64,000 bases of DNA from Rudaea sp. (GCA_031291055.1 JARLJU010000236.1:1-64000), one strand, 5' to 3'. Shown: positions 27,135 to 36,937, counted from the first letter of the stretch. The notes: generated from the letters alone by a model not told the origin. Made by a program: numbers and translations.

Positions 27135-27209
27135 ATGCGCTGCGCAAACGCCGCCACGACAACTACGACGACGACCACGACCGTGGTGCGGTCCGTCGTG
27201 CGCAGATAG
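27135..27209 (+). CDS. thrL: thr operon leader peptide
   Basis: A 24-codon ORF whose codons 8-16 are nine consecutive threonine codons (ACG, ACA, ACT and ACC), followed by two Val codons and VRSVVRR-like sequence to a TAG stop. It lies 95 bases before thrA. In enteric bacteria the thrABC leader encodes many Thr and Ile codons, and ribosome stalling there controls transcription. Here no Ile codon occurs, so sensing would be of threonine only. No strong ribosome site precedes the ATG. The clean run of Thr codons is hard to explain otherwise. Confidence 0.88.
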   Translation: MRCANAATTTTTTTTTVVRSVVRR

Positions 27210-27254
27210 ATTCCTGCAAACCACGGCCCCGCACCGAAGACGGATGCGGGCGCC
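27181..27254 (+). promoter_or_regulatory. candidate attenuator with alternative hairpins
   Basis: GGTGCGG at 27185-27191 can pair with CCGCACC at 27229-27235. The competing hairpin pairs CCGCA at 27229-27233 with TGCGG at 27245-27249, extended by GGCC/GCC at its base. The two are mutually exclusive because they share 27229-27233. This fits antiterminator versus terminator, but no U-run follows the second hairpin, so termination would need another mechanism. Confidence 0.5.
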
Positions 27255-27303
27255 CAGGCGATCCCATCCCCAACTCGATGCGGGACCTCGAAACGGAGGT
27301 TCC

Positions 27304-29799
27304 ATGAACGCTGTCGCCCGTCCTGATTCACCGCAGCCAGCGGCGACGTCCGCCATCGCCCACAAGTTCGGCGGCTCCTCGCTCGCCGACGCGGGCCGCA
27401 TGCGCCACGTCGCGCAACTGCTGCGTGCGCGCGATGACGGCGAGCAGATCGTCGTGGTCTCGGCCATGCAGGGCGTGACCGATGCGCTTATCGTTCTGGC
27501 CCGTGCCGCCGCGGCCGACGCTGCATGGCGTCCACAATGGGAACAGATCCGTGTCCGCCATCTCGACACGGCGCGGGACCTGCTCGGCGCACAGGCGCAG
27601 CCGACGCTGGACTGGCTCGAGTGGAATTTCAGCGAGCTCGCGGAACTGCTGCATGCGCTGTCCGTGCTGCGCTCGACCGGCCGCGAGGCGATCGATCGCA
27701 TCAGCGGCCTCGGAGAGGTGTTTTCCTCACGCCTGCTGCATGACTACCTGAGCCTCGTCGCGAACGACTATGCCTTGCTGGATGCGCGCGAAATGCTGGT
27801 CGTGCGCCACGAGGAACTCGGCGTCGCTGTCGACTGGGAAGCCACCGCGCCGCTGCTGGAGGACTGGCGCCGACGCAACGGCCAGCGCCGCGTCATCGTC
27901 ACCGGCTATGTTGCGCGCGGCCACGACGGCCGGGCCACCGTGCTCGGCCGAAACGGCAGCGACTATTCCGGTGCGATCTTTGCCGCGTTGTTCGAGTCCC
28001 GGGAATTGCACATCTGGACCGATGTCGATGGCGTGCTTACCGCCGATCCGCGGCTGGTGCCCGAAGCGGTCGCATTGCAGGCGCTCAGCTATCACGAGGC
28101 CTGCGAGCTGGCCTACTTCGGCGCCAAGGTGATCCATCCGCAGACGATGACGCCGGCGATTGCGCGCGGCCTGCCGATCCTGATCCGCAACACGTTCAAA
28201 CCCGAACATCCGGGCACGCGCATCGATGCGGCCGGCGACGCAGCCGGTCCGGTCAAGGGCCTGACCCTGGCCAACGACCTGGCCCTGCTCAATGTCGAGG
28301 GCGCCGGCATGATCGGCGTGCCTGGCACCGCCGAGCGCGTGTTCGCGGCGCTGCGCGCGGCGCACGTATCCGTGGTCATGATCTCGCAGGGTTCGTCGGA
28401 ACATTCGATCTGCTGTGTCGTGCGCAGCGCCGAAACCGATACCGCGTACGCGGCCATTGCCGAAGCGTTTACGCGCGAACTTGCGGTCGGCCAGATCAAT
28501 GGCGTGCAAATCACCCGCGAGATCAGCGTGCTCGCGGCCGTCGGCGACCGCATGGCCGGCACGCCAGGCGTTGCCGCGCGCCTGTTCGACGCACTGGCGC
28601 GGGCACGCGTGAACGTGCGCGCGATCGCGCAAGGAGCATCGGAACGCAATATCTCGATCGCGCTGGACACTACCGATGCGACCAAGGCGCTGCGCGCCGC
28701 ACATGCTGCATTTTATCTTTCTCCACAAACCATTTCGATCGGTCTGATCGGCCCGGGCAAGGTCGGCGCCGCCCTGCTCGAACAGCTCGCCGCCGCCGCG
28801 CCGCGACTCAAGCGCGAAGCCAACCTCGACCTGCGCCTGCGTGCCATCGCATCGAGCCGGCAGATGTGGCTGGACGATCGCGGCGACAGCGAACACTGGC
28901 GCGGACGCATCGACGGCAACGGCTCGGTCTGCGACCTCGCAGGTTTCGCCGCACATGTGCAGGCAGTGCACCTGCCACACGCGGTGATCCTGGATTGCAG
29001 CGCGAGCGACGCGGTAGCTGCGCACTACGCCGACTGGCTCGCCGCCGGCATCCACGTGATCACGCCCAACAAGCACGCCGGCGCCGGCAGCATGCAGCGT
29101 TACCGCGCGATACGCGCGGCCGCCGCGAGCGGAGCATCGCGCTTCCGCTACGAAGCCACGGTCGGCGCTGGACTGCCCGTCATCCAGACCCTGCGCGACC
29201 TGCTCGACACCGGCGATGAGGTGCATGCCGTCGAGGGCATTTTCTCCGGCACGCTGGCATGGCTGTTCAACCGCTACGATGGAAAAATCCCCTTTTCCAC
29301 GCTGGTCCGCCAGGCACTTGCGCAGGGCTATACCGAACCGGACCCGCGCGACGATCTTTCCGGCACCGACGTCGCGCGCAAACTGGTTATCCTGGCGCGC
29401 GAGGCCGGATGGGAGATGTCGCTGGATGACGTGATCGTGGAGAATCTGGTGCCGCAAGACCTTCGAGCCGTCGATCGGGAAACGTTCATGCAGCGCCTTG
29501 AGAAACTCGACGCCGCCATGGACTCGCGTCTGGCCGCAGCGCAAGCGGCAGACCGGGTATTGCGTTACGTCGCCCATCTGGACCGCGGCGGCAACGCCCG
29601 CGTCGGCCTGGTCGAGTTGCCACGCGATCACGCCTTCGCCAACATCCGCCTGACCGACAATATTGTGCAATTTTCCACAAAGCGCTATCGCGACAATCCA
29701 CTCGTCGTGCAGGGCCCCGGCGCGGGTCCGGAAGTCACGGCGGCCGGGGTGTTTGCCGACCTGCTGCGGGTCGCTGCGTCGCTTGGAGCGCGGTTGTGA
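27304..29799 (+). CDS. thrA: bifunctional aspartokinase I / homoserine dehydrogenase I
   Basis: An 831-residue enzyme catalysing the first and third steps from aspartate to threonine. The kinase domain starts with [12 protein letters not shown] (about 18-29), ACT domains lie around 310-460, and the dehydrogenase part begins at [16 protein letters not shown] (about 480) with the later [17 protein letters not shown]. The start ATG has GGAGG five bases upstream. Length matches the gammaproteobacterial fused enzyme. The ACT domains suggest feedback inhibition by threonine. It overlaps thrB by 4 nt. Confidence 0.96.
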   Translation: MNAVARPDSPQPAATSAIAHKFGGSSLADAGRMRHVAQLLRARDDGEQIVVVSAMQGVTDALIVLARAAAADAAWRPQWEQIRVRHLDTARDLLGAQAQPTLDWLEWNFSELAELLHALSVLRSTGREAIDRISGLGEVFSSRLLHDYLSLVANDYALLDAREMLVVRHEELGVAVDWEATAPLLEDWRRRNGQRRVIVTGYVARGHDGRATVLGRNGSDYSGAIFAALFESRELHIWTDVDGVLTADPRLVPEAVALQALSYHEACELAYFGAKVIHPQTMTPAIARGLPILIRNTFKPEHPGTRIDAAGDAAGPVKGLTLANDLALLNVEGAGMIGVPGTAERVFAALRAAHVSVVMISQGSSEHSICCVVRSAETDTAYAAIAEAFTRELAVGQINGVQITREISVLAAVGDRMAGTPGVAARLFDALARARVNVRAIAQGASERNISIALDTTDATKALRAAHAAFYLSPQTISIGLIGPGKVGAALLEQLAAAAPRLKREANLDLRLRAIASSRQMWLDDRGDSEHWRGRIDGNGSVCDLAGFAAHVQAVHLPHAVILDCSASDAVAAHYADWLAAGIHVITPNKHAGAGSMQRYRAIRAAAASGASRFRYEATVGAGLPVIQTLRDLLDTGDEVHAVEGIFSGTLAWLFNRYDGKIPFSTLVRQALAQGYTEPDPRDDLSGTDVARKLVILAREAGWEMSLDDVIVENLVPQDLRAVDRETFMQRLEKLDAAMDSRLAAAQAADRVLRYVAHLDRGGNARVGLVELPRDHAFANIRLTDNIVQFSTKRYRDNPLVVQGPGAGPEVTAAGVFADLLRVAASLGARL

Positions 29800-30716
29800 A
29801 CGATGCAACTGCCTTCGCACCCGCCAGCGTCGGCAACATCGGCGTGGGCTTCGATATCCTCGGCCATACGATCGCCGGCCCCGGCGACCGCGTGCGTGCG
29901 CGCCGGATTGATGGCCAGGAAGTGCGCATCGCCGCCATCCGCGGCAACGCCACGAAACTGCCGATGGATGCCGCACTCAACACCGCAGGCGCAGCGCTGA
30001 TCGCGCTGCGCGACGCTCTGCAGCTGCCTTTCGGCTTCGAAATCGAGATCGACAAAGGCATCCCCTTCGGCTCGGGCATGGGCGGCTCGGCGGCGTCTGC
30101 GGTTGCGGCCCTGGTCGCAGCGAACGCGCTGCTGGATACGCCATTGACGCGCGCGGCGCTGTATCCCTTCGCGATGACCGGCGAAGCCGTTGCCAGCGGC
30201 GGTCGGCATGGCGACAACGTCGGTGCGATGCTGCTCGGCGGCATCGTGCTGTCGACTGCCGATCGCCTGGTGCGCATTGCAGCGCCGGATGCGTGGCATT
30301 GTATACTTGTACATCCGGAAGCCGTGGTCGAAACACGGCACGCACGCGAGGCCCTGAAAGGCGCATATGCGCTCGGCGATTTTGTCGCACAAAGCGCCAA
30401 CCTCGCCCTGGTGCTGTGCGGATGCCACAACGGCGACGCGGACCTGGTTCGTGCAGGCCTGCGCGACGTCCTCGTCGAACCGCGCAGGGCTGCCCTGATT
30501 CCCGGCTTTGCGCAGGTCAAACAAGCAGCGCTCGATCGGGGCTCACTCGGAGCAAGCATTTCCGGCGCCGGACCCAGTGTGTTCGCCTGGTTCGACTCGC
30601 AGGCCGCAGCCGATGCCGCCGCCGCGCCGATGCGCAGCGCGTTCGCCGATGCCGGCATCGCCAGCGAAAGCTTTGTTTCGCCGCTCAACGGACCCGCAGC
30701 GGAATTGGTCCGATGA
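29796..30716 (+). CDS. thrB: homoserine kinase
   Basis: A 306-residue GHMP-family kinase that phosphorylates homoserine with ATP. The ATP loop is in [17 protein letters not shown] (about 89-105), and the N-terminal [16 protein letters not shown] is typical for ThrB. The GTG start overlaps the thrA stop as GTGA, and the stop overlaps the thrC start as ATGA, so translation is coupled. Length is as usual. Confidence 0.95.
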   Translation: MNDATAFAPASVGNIGVGFDILGHTIAGPGDRVRARRIDGQEVRIAAIRGNATKLPMDAALNTAGAALIALRDALQLPFGFEIEIDKGIPFGSGMGGSAASAVAALVAANALLDTPLTRAALYPFAMTGEAVASGGRHGDNVGAMLLGGIVLSTADRLVRIAAPDAWHCILVHPEAVVETRHAREALKGAYALGDFVAQSANLALVLCGCHNGDADLVRAGLRDVLVEPRRAALIPGFAQVKQAALDRGSLGASISGAGPSVFAWFDSQAAADAAAAPMRSAFADAGIASESFVSPLNGPAAELVR

Positions 30717-32011
30717 AGTTCGTCAGCACACGCGGCGCGGCGCCGGCCATTGGACTGAGCGCGGCGATTGCGGCAGGCCTGGCGCCCGATGGCGGCCTGT
30801 ATGTACCGGAGTCGTTGCCGCGATTTGCGCCACGGGAGTTTGACGGCCGCAATGACTTGCCCGTCATTGCCGCGAAACTCCTCGCGCCGTTCTTTGCCGG
30901 CGACGCGCTCGCGGCCGACCTGCCCGCAATCTGCGCCGAATCCTTCGCGTTTCCCGCGCCGCTGCGCGAACTGGCCACGCCGCAGGATTTCGTTCTCGAG
31001 CTATTCCATGGCCCGACAGCGGCGTTCAAGGATTTCGGCGCGCGCTTCCTCGTGGCCTGTCTGCACCGGATACGGCGCGAAACTACGCAGCCGCTGACGA
31101 TACTGGTCGCCACCTCGGGTGATACCGGCGCCGCCGTGGCTGCGGCCTTCCATCGAGTGCAGCGCTTTCGCGTCGTGATACTGTACCCGGACGGCCGTGT
31201 CTCGCCGCGCCAGGCGCACCAGCTCGGCGTTTTCGGCGACAATGTGCGCGCCTTGCGCGTCGCTGGCGCCTTCGACGATTGCCAGCACCTGGTCAAGCGG
31301 GCGCTCGCCGACCCGGCGCTGCGTTCCCAGGTGCCGCTGAGCTCAGCCAACAGCATCAGCCTCGGCCGCCTGCTGCCGCAGATGGCGTGCTACGCGCAAG
31401 CGTCGCTCGCTCACTGGCGCGCACAAAATACACATTTGAACTTTGTCGTGCCGACCGGCAATCTCGGCAACGCGTTGGCCTGCATCCTCGCGCGTACCTG
31501 CGGCCTGCCGATCGGCCGCATTGCCCTCGCCACCAACTCCAACCGCACCCTGGCGGATTTCTTTGCCGGCGCCGATTATGCGCCGCGCGCCAGCGTCGCC
31601 ACGCTCGCCAATGCCATGGATGTCGGCGCGCCGAGCAATTTCGAGCGCCTGCACTGGCTATATCCGAATGCCGCGCAATTGCGGGGTGAGTTCGAAGTCC
31701 ATGCAGTGGACGACGCGGCCATCCGTGCCACGATCCACAAGCGGCATGCGTGCCACGGCGATGTATTCTGCCCGCACACATCCACCGCGATACGCACCCT
31801 GGAAAATCTGCGTGAGCGCGGCGAAAGCGAACCTTGGGCCGTCGTCGCCACCGCCCACCCGGCGAAATTCGACAGCATCGTCGAACCCTTGATCGGCGCA
31901 CCGGTGCCCGTACCACCGGCCCTGGCGGAACTGCTTGCGCGACCGAGTTCGGCCGAGCCGCTGGACGCCAACTATGCCGCGCTGCGACGCCTTTTGACAC
32001 CGCGCGCATGA
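30713..32011 (+). CDS. thrC: threonine synthase
   Basis: A 432-residue PLP enzyme that makes threonine from O-phosphohomoserine. The N-terminal MKFVSTRG and the lysine segment [15 protein letters not shown] (Lys about 105) are diagnostic, as are [14 protein letters not shown] and [10 protein letters not shown] for the phosphate and cofactor binding. Its ATG overlaps the thrB stop by 4 nt, so it is the last gene of thrLABC. Ends about 100 bases before the tRNA gene. Confidence 0.95.
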   Translation: MKFVSTRGAAPAIGLSAAIAAGLAPDGGLYVPESLPRFAPREFDGRNDLPVIAAKLLAPFFAGDALAADLPAICAESFAFPAPLRELATPQDFVLELFHGPTAAFKDFGARFLVACLHRIRRETTQPLTILVATSGDTGAAVAAAFHRVQRFRVVILYPDGRVSPRQAHQLGVFGDNVRALRVAGAFDDCQHLVKRALADPALRSQVPLSSANSISLGRLLPQMACYAQASLAHWRAQNTHLNFVVPTGNLGNALACILARTCGLPIGRIALATNSNRTLADFFAGADYAPRASVATLANAMDVGAPSNFERLHWLYPNAAQLRGEFEVHAVDDAAIRATIHKRHACHGDVFCPHTSTAIRTLENLRERGESEPWAVVATAHPAKFDSIVEPLIGAPVPVPPALAELLARPSSAEPLDANYAALRRLLTPRA

Positions 32012-32111
32012 GGCAGTAGGCGCGTCAGCCACCCCGGACTTGGCTTCGCCGCGCGGTCACGGTACTATTCGCGGCCTTGCGCCGTACCAGAACGGCGCAG
32101 GTTCATCGTGT

Positions 32112-32187
32112 GGGGCGGTAGCTCAGCTGGGAGAGCGCTGCGTTCGCAATGCAGAGGTCGAGGGTTCGATCCCCTTCCGCTCCACCA
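32112..32187 (+). tRNA. tRNA-Ala (CGC anticodon)
   Basis: The acceptor GGGGCGG (32112-32118) pairs with CCGCTCC, including one G-T wobble, and ends in a genomically encoded ACCA. The D arm is GCTCAGCTGGGAGAGC, the anticodon arm CTGCG-TTCGCAA-TGCAG with anticodon CGC (reads GCG), and the T arm GAGGG-TTCGATC-CCCTT. All arms fold canonically. It is the integration target of the island that begins next to it. Confidence 0.97.
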
Positions 32188-32199
32188 ACCGATATATCC
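32164..32199 (+). other. attL of the island (3' end of tRNA-Ala)
   Basis: From GTTCGATCC in the T arm through CCACCAACCGATATATCC, this stretch is repeated with a few mismatches at 40676-40710 and 42749-42779. Tyrosine integrases of this type use the tRNA 3' end as core site. Confidence 0.75.
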
Positions 32200-32232
32200 A
32201 GCAGCATCCAATACCGTCTCAGATTAAACCGC

Positions 32233-32258
32233 AACCCAGCGTAATTGCTGGGTTTTTT
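32233..32258 (+). terminator. intrinsic terminator after tRNA-Ala
   Basis: AACCCAGC (32233-32240) and GCTGGGTT (32247-32254) form a perfect eight-base stem with a GTAATT loop, followed by a run of T. This is a textbook Rho-independent terminator. Confidence 0.9.
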
Positions 32259-32312
32259 ATTGGTTTTTCATCCAGAATCGTTCCTTGTTGCCCTTTGACA
32301 GCGCACGTCAAA

Positions 32313-32362
32313 TGACAGTAACTTTGACAGTAACCGCCTATTGGCAAACAGAGTTACTGTCA
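32313..32362 (+). repeat. TGACAGTAA repeats before the integrase (arm-type site candidates)
   Basis: TGACAGTAAC occurs twice in direct order (32313 and 32325), and once inverted as GTTACTGTCA at 32353-32362, ending at the integrase ATG. A closely similar pair occurs at 40602-40624 next to the right att site. Such repeats are the expected place for integrase arm binding or autoregulation. Confidence 0.65.
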
Positions 32363-33564
32363 TGAAGCTTACCGACACATTGATTCGGAAGACCAAGCCT
32401 TCGGACGCTCCAATTAGATTGAGCGACGGTGGCGGAATGTATCTTTTGCTGAATCCGAATGGCTCGCGGTGGTGGCGGTTCGACTACCGTTTCTCAGGCG
32501 CACGAAAGACACTTTCGTTTGGAACCTATCCCGACACAAGTTTGAAACTCGCACGCGAGCATCGCGACAATGCGCGCAAGTCGCTTGCGAGTGGCATTGA
32601 TCCGAGCGCAAAACGACAAGCCGAGAAAGTCGCCGGCGCCGATACCTTCGAGAGCATCGCGCGCGAGTGGTTCGCGAAGTTTGCGCCAGGTTGGGCAAAG
32701 GGACACTCCGACAAAATCCTCCGCCGCTTGGAGACCAATCTTTTCCCGTGGATTGGCAGCAAGTCGATCGCCAGCATCGAGGCACCCGAATTGCTGGCAT
32801 GTCTGCAGCGAATCGAAAGACGTGGCGCTCTGGATACCGCGCATCGCGCACATCAGAATTCCGGGCAGATTTTTCGCTATGCCATAGCGACCGGCCGAGC
32901 TCAGCGTGATCCGTCCGGCGACCTGCGCGGCGCACTGCCACCTGCGCGGCATTCTCACTACGCAACAATCACCGACCCCGTGCGCATCGGCAAACTGCTG
33001 CGCGACATCGACGGCTATCGCGGTGGCTTCGCGGTCGGGTCCGCGTTGCGCCTCGCGCCGTTGGTATTCACGCGCCCCGGTGAACTGCGCAAAGCCACCT
33101 GGTCGGAATTCGATCTGGACAATGCCGAATGGCGCATACCGGCCGAGCGGATGAAGGCGCGCGTCGAGCACGTCGTGCCGCTGAGCAAGCAGGCGGTCGC
33201 GATCCTGCGCGAGCTTCAACCCTATACGGAAGCCACTGGCCTTTTGTTCCCTGGCCAGGATCGCCGAAAACCGATGTCTGACAACACCGCAAACAAAGCA
33301 CTCCGCAGCCTTGGCTATCGCGGCAGCGAGTTCACCAGCCACGGGTTTCGCGGCATGGCATCGACCCTGCTCAACGAACAAGGCTGGCCACGCGACGCGA
33401 TCGAGCGACAGCTCGCGCACGGCGAGCGCGACAAGGTGCGCGCCGCCTACAACCACGCGCAACACATGCCCGAGCGGCGCAAGATGATGCAGGCGTGGGC
33501 GAACTACTTGGATCGTCTGCGCGTCGGCGCGAAAGTGATTCCGATCAAGCGGGCGGCCAAGTGA
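32362..33564 (+). CDS. int: tyrosine recombinase (P4/CP4-57-type integrase)
   Basis: A 400-residue site-specific recombinase that inserts and excises the island. An N-terminal arm-binding domain (DUF4102-like; LSDGGGMYLLLNPNGSRWWRF-type sequence, about 20-45) is followed by a core-binding domain and the catalytic domain. The active residues are seen as RPGELRKATW (Arg), HGFRGMAST (His-x-x-Arg), LAHGERDKVR (His) and the Tyr in AAYNHAQH. The ATG overlaps an inverted TGACAGTAA repeat. It lies beside the tRNA, as in P4-like elements. The gene looks intact. Confidence 0.93.
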   Translation: MKLTDTLIRKTKPSDAPIRLSDGGGMYLLLNPNGSRWWRFDYRFSGARKTLSFGTYPDTSLKLAREHRDNARKSLASGIDPSAKRQAEKVAGADTFESIAREWFAKFAPGWAKGHSDKILRRLETNLFPWIGSKSIASIEAPELLACLQRIERRGALDTAHRAHQNSGQIFRYAIATGRAQRDPSGDLRGALPPARHSHYATITDPVRIGKLLRDIDGYRGGFAVGSALRLAPLVFTRPGELRKATWSEFDLDNAEWRIPAERMKARVEHVVPLSKQAVAILRELQPYTEATGLLFPGQDRRKPMSDNTANKALRSLGYRGSEFTSHGFRGMASTLLNEQGWPRDAIERQLAHGERDKVRAAYNHAQHMPERRKMMQAWANYLDRLRVGAKVIPIKRAAK

Positions 33565-34594
33565 AACTCGCCTCCGCCGGACAGTTGGAATAGAGCGCTC
33601 TCATTAAGTGCCTCACGGGTCGCGACGAGGCCATCGAGAAAGTCGGCCAGTCATATCCGAGAAGTGACGCTCGCGGCTCGCGAGGGCGCGCGCACGCGCT
33701 GTCGAGAGCGGCACTTCACGTGGTTCTAGAAACGCCTCTCGCTTCCAGTTCGGAGCCGAGTCGCGCGGCACCTGGAAGGCAGGTTGGGGGAGCCGCGAGG
33801 GCACCTTCACGCATTGGCATGAACGCTTGCTTCGCGGTGCCTGACAAACGTGTCGACGACCTCGCTCGGAGCCACTCTCAATCGCTTTTCAAGCTGGCAC
33901 TTGGATGCATGCTCGCTCCATTCCAGGACGCGATCGCTGTGAACAATATGCGACGACGGTTCCGCTTGAAACATTGTCCGCGCGCGGTTTCGACGTGATT
34001 GCGGAACCTCGCTCCGTGAGGCGGTTCCGCGGAAAGCCTTGCGCCGTCTCGTTCGCAACCATCCGCGGAACACACCCTTTTATCTTGCATCGCTTGTGAG
34101 GAGCCCTTTTCCTGATAGTTCGACGGATTGGCGTCGGGGCAAAAAGCGAAGCGAAAACGGCGATGCAAGATAAAAGGGTTTGTAGCACGGACCGCTGGAA
34201 GCCTTGTGGCACAATGGATTTGGAGCGCCATCGTTACTTTCGCGTGTAGCAAAAATTCAAGAAACCGCACAGCCATGCGGGTTATCGTGCGCCATCGGTC
34301 TCGTATCGTCCATTGCGGATCGCTCTTGGGTGCTTAGGCAGCTTGAAATCTATCGTCGGAATTCGCGCTCGCAAAAGTCACAAATCGTTGCTCGAACCGA
34401 CCTTCAAGGCCTTCAAGGAACTGACGGTCGCGATGGCAACTGGCAACGACAAAGTGCTCGGATTCTTTGAACAACCGACCACGAAGGCCTACACTGGTTT
34501 CCAGGCCGACGCAGCCGCGCAATGACCGGCGCGCCCTCAAGTACGGGCCTTATATTCGCGCGCTGTTTAGGCTTCTTGAACAAGGGTACTTCGA
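33565..34594. other. gene-poor island segment with long inverted repeat
   Basis: No convincing gene is seen in about 1 kb. A short ORF at 34313-34525 (about 70 codons) has no recognisable features. The segment holds the inverted repeat at 34074-34179 and the CCGCACAGCCATGCGG hairpin at 34265-34280. Confidence 0.55.
34074..34179. repeat. perfect 20-bp inverted repeat with 66-base spacer
   Basis: 34074-34093 is the exact reverse complement of 34160-34179; the left arm starts ACCCTTTTATC and ends GCATCGC. Beyond one mismatch a few more bases match. The spacer is without an ORF. It could be a MITE-like element, an RNA hairpin, or a site bound by an island protein. Confidence 0.8.
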
Positions 34595-36070
34595 GTGATG
34601 CGCCTTCTCGTCCGCCACCCGAAAATTCACAGCGAACCCACCCGCAACTTATGCCTCGGCGCTCTTGTCACGCTGGTTCCCTTAGGTTCATGCGACGCCA
34701 TCGCCATCGACTGCTCACAAGCCAAGCTACCCAGCGAGCACGCGATATGCGACCGACCTTCGCTTAAGGTGCTCGACGAGCAACTTGATTCGCTCTACGC
34801 GGCAACGAGGCGCGCACTGCCCGCTCCGTTGTTCGAAGAAATAAAGCGAAGCCAGATTGAATGGATACGCGAGCGCAATGAACGGTGCGGCGGCGATGTG
34901 GGCTGCCTCGGTACTGCCATTGATTCTCGCATTGTTTCACTCCGCAAAATTATCGACAGCAGCAGTGCGGCAGCTACCGGTCGCCCTGGAGAAATACTGA
35001 GGCTGACTCCTCAACTGAATGCTCAGATGTTCGGAGAACGCATGACGTTCGTACCGATACTGAGCGACTGCGCGCCATCTTCCGAAAAAACCCTCTACGC
35101 GGTGGGTCAAATTCAGCGCGGATCTTCCACTGATCTGAAGAATGCACTGACTACATTGGGAGAGGGGACGAAGTCTGTATTCCTAAATAGCCCAGGGGGC
35201 GACTTCTGGGAGGGAATACGCATGGGTGTTGTCTTGCGCGAAATGTCAGTTACCACACTGACCGGAGGTCCGGTCAATGTCGCGCTCGACTGCCCATCTA
35301 ACCAAAAAACAGTAGCAGCGACCACGACCATCTGTGCTTCGTCGTGTGCTTACGCATTCTTGGGTGGCTCGCAACGATATTTGTTGAACGATCGCGCTTA
35401 TGGAGTGCATCAGTTTTACACTATGGTTGGTGTTAGTAAGGAGACCGATATCCAGTACGCCATAGCGAACGTTGGCGCGTATCTGAGGAAGATGGGCGTG
35501 TCTGCAAATCTGATTGAAATCGCCTCGTCTACGCCACCCACCGAAATACATTTCGTGGATCGACGTGCAGCGGCCGAGTTGAAGATATCAGCGACCGTTT
35601 ATTTGGACGGAAATTGGGAAATTCACCGTTCGAACGGTACGACAAGCGTTAGCTTCTCTTCAGCACAATCGGCAGTCGGAATAGCTTTAGCGGTCTATCG
35701 AGAGGAAGACGGTTTTGGTCTTCTTGTTGCGCGGCTGTACAGAGACCAAACTATGTACGTCACATGCAAGAATGACCGGCTGTGGCAGCACGGCGCTCTG
35801 CAAGTTGTCGTTGGGAATGACGCGCGTGATACGTCGCTCACAACGGTGCTGACGTCAAAGAATGGGTGGATCTTCGATCCGGAGTCCCATGCTTACAGGG
35901 CCTACTTCCATTTGACGGCAGATCAGTTCTCCTCGATGAGGAATGGATCCTCGCTCGCCATCGCGACGAATTACCGAGAGCAAGCGCAGAATATGAACTG
36001 CGGAGTAATGAACATTGTAAGCCTCAATGGCATGGCGGAGGCGGCATCAATTTTTGACGCGCCGAATTAG
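34595..36070 (+). CDS. LprI-like domain fused to ClpP/crotonase-fold periplasmic domain
   Basis: A 491-residue exported protein. A signal-like hydrophobic stretch (LGALVTLVPLGSC, about 22-34) is followed by a LprI/DUF1311-type domain (about 38-115) with conserved Cys and QIEWIRERNERC. A second part (about 150-330) resembles the ClpP/SppA-like fold: FLNSPGGDFWEGIRMG and the ICASSCAYAFLGGSQRY with GVHQF later. The Ser in CASSCAYAF is the candidate nucleophile. The remaining 150 residues are unassigned. LprI-type domains inhibit lysozyme in some bacteria, but this combination has no known function to me. The start at MMRLL may be a few residues too long. Confidence 0.65.
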   Translation: MMRLLVRHPKIHSEPTRNLCLGALVTLVPLGSCDAIAIDCSQAKLPSEHAICDRPSLKVLDEQLDSLYAATRRALPAPLFEEIKRSQIEWIRERNERCGGDVGCLGTAIDSRIVSLRKIIDSSSAAATGRPGEILRLTPQLNAQMFGERMTFVPILSDCAPSSEKTLYAVGQIQRGSSTDLKNALTTLGEGTKSVFLNSPGGDFWEGIRMGVVLREMSVTTLTGGPVNVALDCPSNQKTVAATTTICASSCAYAFLGGSQRYLLNDRAYGVHQFYTMVGVSKETDIQYAIANVGAYLRKMGVSANLIEIASSTPPTEIHFVDRRAAAELKISATVYLDGNWEIHRSNGTTSVSFSSAQSAVGIALAVYREEDGFGLLVARLYRDQTMYVTCKNDRLWQHGALQVVVGNDARDTSLTTVLTSKNGWIFDPESHAYRAYFHLTADQFSSMRNGSSLAIATNYREQAQNMNCGVMNIVSLNGMAEAASIFDAPN

Positions 36071-36622
36071 CAAGTCTGTCAGTAGGTTGATTAACCTCGG
36101 CTTGCTATGAATATTGAATGCCAGGGCCCTTCTGAAGGCTTTGGACGAAATGCGTCCAAGCAGCGCCTGCGCCTTTGAAAGATATTCTCTGATCTCATCA
36201 GGACTGATAGCTGCTTTCCCGAACGATTGAAAGGAAGTTAGATTTAGCGCCTGGTGACCTACCACTTCGTTTCTTAGGACTCCAAGTTTAAGCCATGTTG
36301 GCTTGAGTGATTTGACCTCATCTTTTATTGCTGCCATCTCGACATCTTTAATTTTCGAGCTTACGCTCTTCAGAAGAATTGACATATTCACGGAATCCTT
36401 CCGCGTCTCGAAAATTGAATATGAAAGCACCACAAACGAATCGAAAAGTGCATGCTCCGTGCCGACAAAAAAACTGGCATAAGGCTGCATTGCCTTGACT
36501 GTGTCTGCGCACGAACGCGCTTCGCGCAAACCTTCCCATAGATCGAAGCTGATCTGAGCCTGCATCAACTTTTGATGCAAGAGATTGATTTGCTCTCCGG
36601 CAGGATGCGAGGTTGGTTGCAT
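36047..36622 (-). CDS. HEPN-like protein, AbiU2-related
   Basis: A 191-residue all-helical protein. The segment KLGVLRNEVVGHQALN holds Arg117 and His123, an R-x5-H pair of the kind that forms the RNase site in HEPN proteins. The overall order (a helix with FDLWEGLREA, then a hydrophobic ALFDSFVVLSYSIFE, then the R-H motif) recalls AbiU2 of abortive-infection systems. Composition is richer in A/T than the chromosome. Its C-terminus overlaps the end of the convergent LprI-like gene by 24 bases. A phage-defence role is an inference. Confidence 0.6.
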   Translation of the reverse strand: MQPTSHPAGEQINLLHQKLMQAQISFDLWEGLREARSCADTVKAMQPYASFFVGTEHALFDSFVVLSYSIFETRKDSVNMSILLKSVSSKIKDVEMAAIKDEVKSLKPTWLKLGVLRNEVVGHQALNLTSFQSFGKAAISPDEIREYLSKAQALLGRISSKAFRRALAFNIHSKPRLINLLTDLLIRRVKN

Positions 36623-36643
36623 TGCGTCCGTTTGAGCGAATAG

Positions 36644-36937
36644 CTAGCCCGCGAGTTCTCTGGTGAATCGTACAAGCGGATGGCCCTGAGCGTCGCCTGC
36701 CTGCGCCTCGCGCGTGAGCTGAACCCGCCAGCCGTGCGCTGCCGCCCATTGCTTCAGCTGCAACGAATCAATGCTTGGGATGTCAAACGAACGGGGGTTC
36801 GGCTCGGGCGATGGGAACGCGAATGCAACTTGGCCGTAAGGTGCAACGACGTCAGCGCCCCCGTGGGCAGCTAACTTCCGCTCCAGCTCCCCGCGCCATT
36901 CGGGGGCTCGGAGCTGCAGATCTTCGAATTTCCGCAT
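36644..36937 (-). CDS. island hypothetical protein
   Basis: A 97-residue soluble protein beginning MRKFEDLQLRAPEW; rich in Glu/Arg/Ala with no signal or membrane helix. Family unknown. The same frame stays open upstream to a GTG at 37136-37138, which would add 67 residues including FRCLPCGHAVLVGKYTGSC, so the true start is uncertain. The gene follows the Rep-like/AlpA cluster in the same direction, as expected of a cargo or replication gene. Confidence 0.5.
   Translation of the reverse strand: MRKFEDLQLRAPEWRGELERKLAAHGGADVVAPYGQVAFAFPSPEPNPRSFDIPSIDSLQLKQWAAAHGWRVQLTREAQAGDAQGHPLVRFTRELAG

Noticed and set aside
27026-27331. Minus-strand ORF with a run of nine valines
   Set aside because: It is the reverse complement of the threonine codons of the thr leader peptide.
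27727-29976. 749-codon minus-strand ORF opposite thrA
   Set aside because: thrA is unmistakable; this is its antisense shadow.
32040-32315. Plus-strand ORF across the tRNA-Ala gene
   Set aside because: It reads through a canonical tRNA and its terminator.
34313-34525. 70-codon plus-strand ORF in the gene-poor island segment
   Set aside because: It has no good start or ribosome site and no recognisable feature; it could be a remnant, but evidence is too thin to list as a gene.
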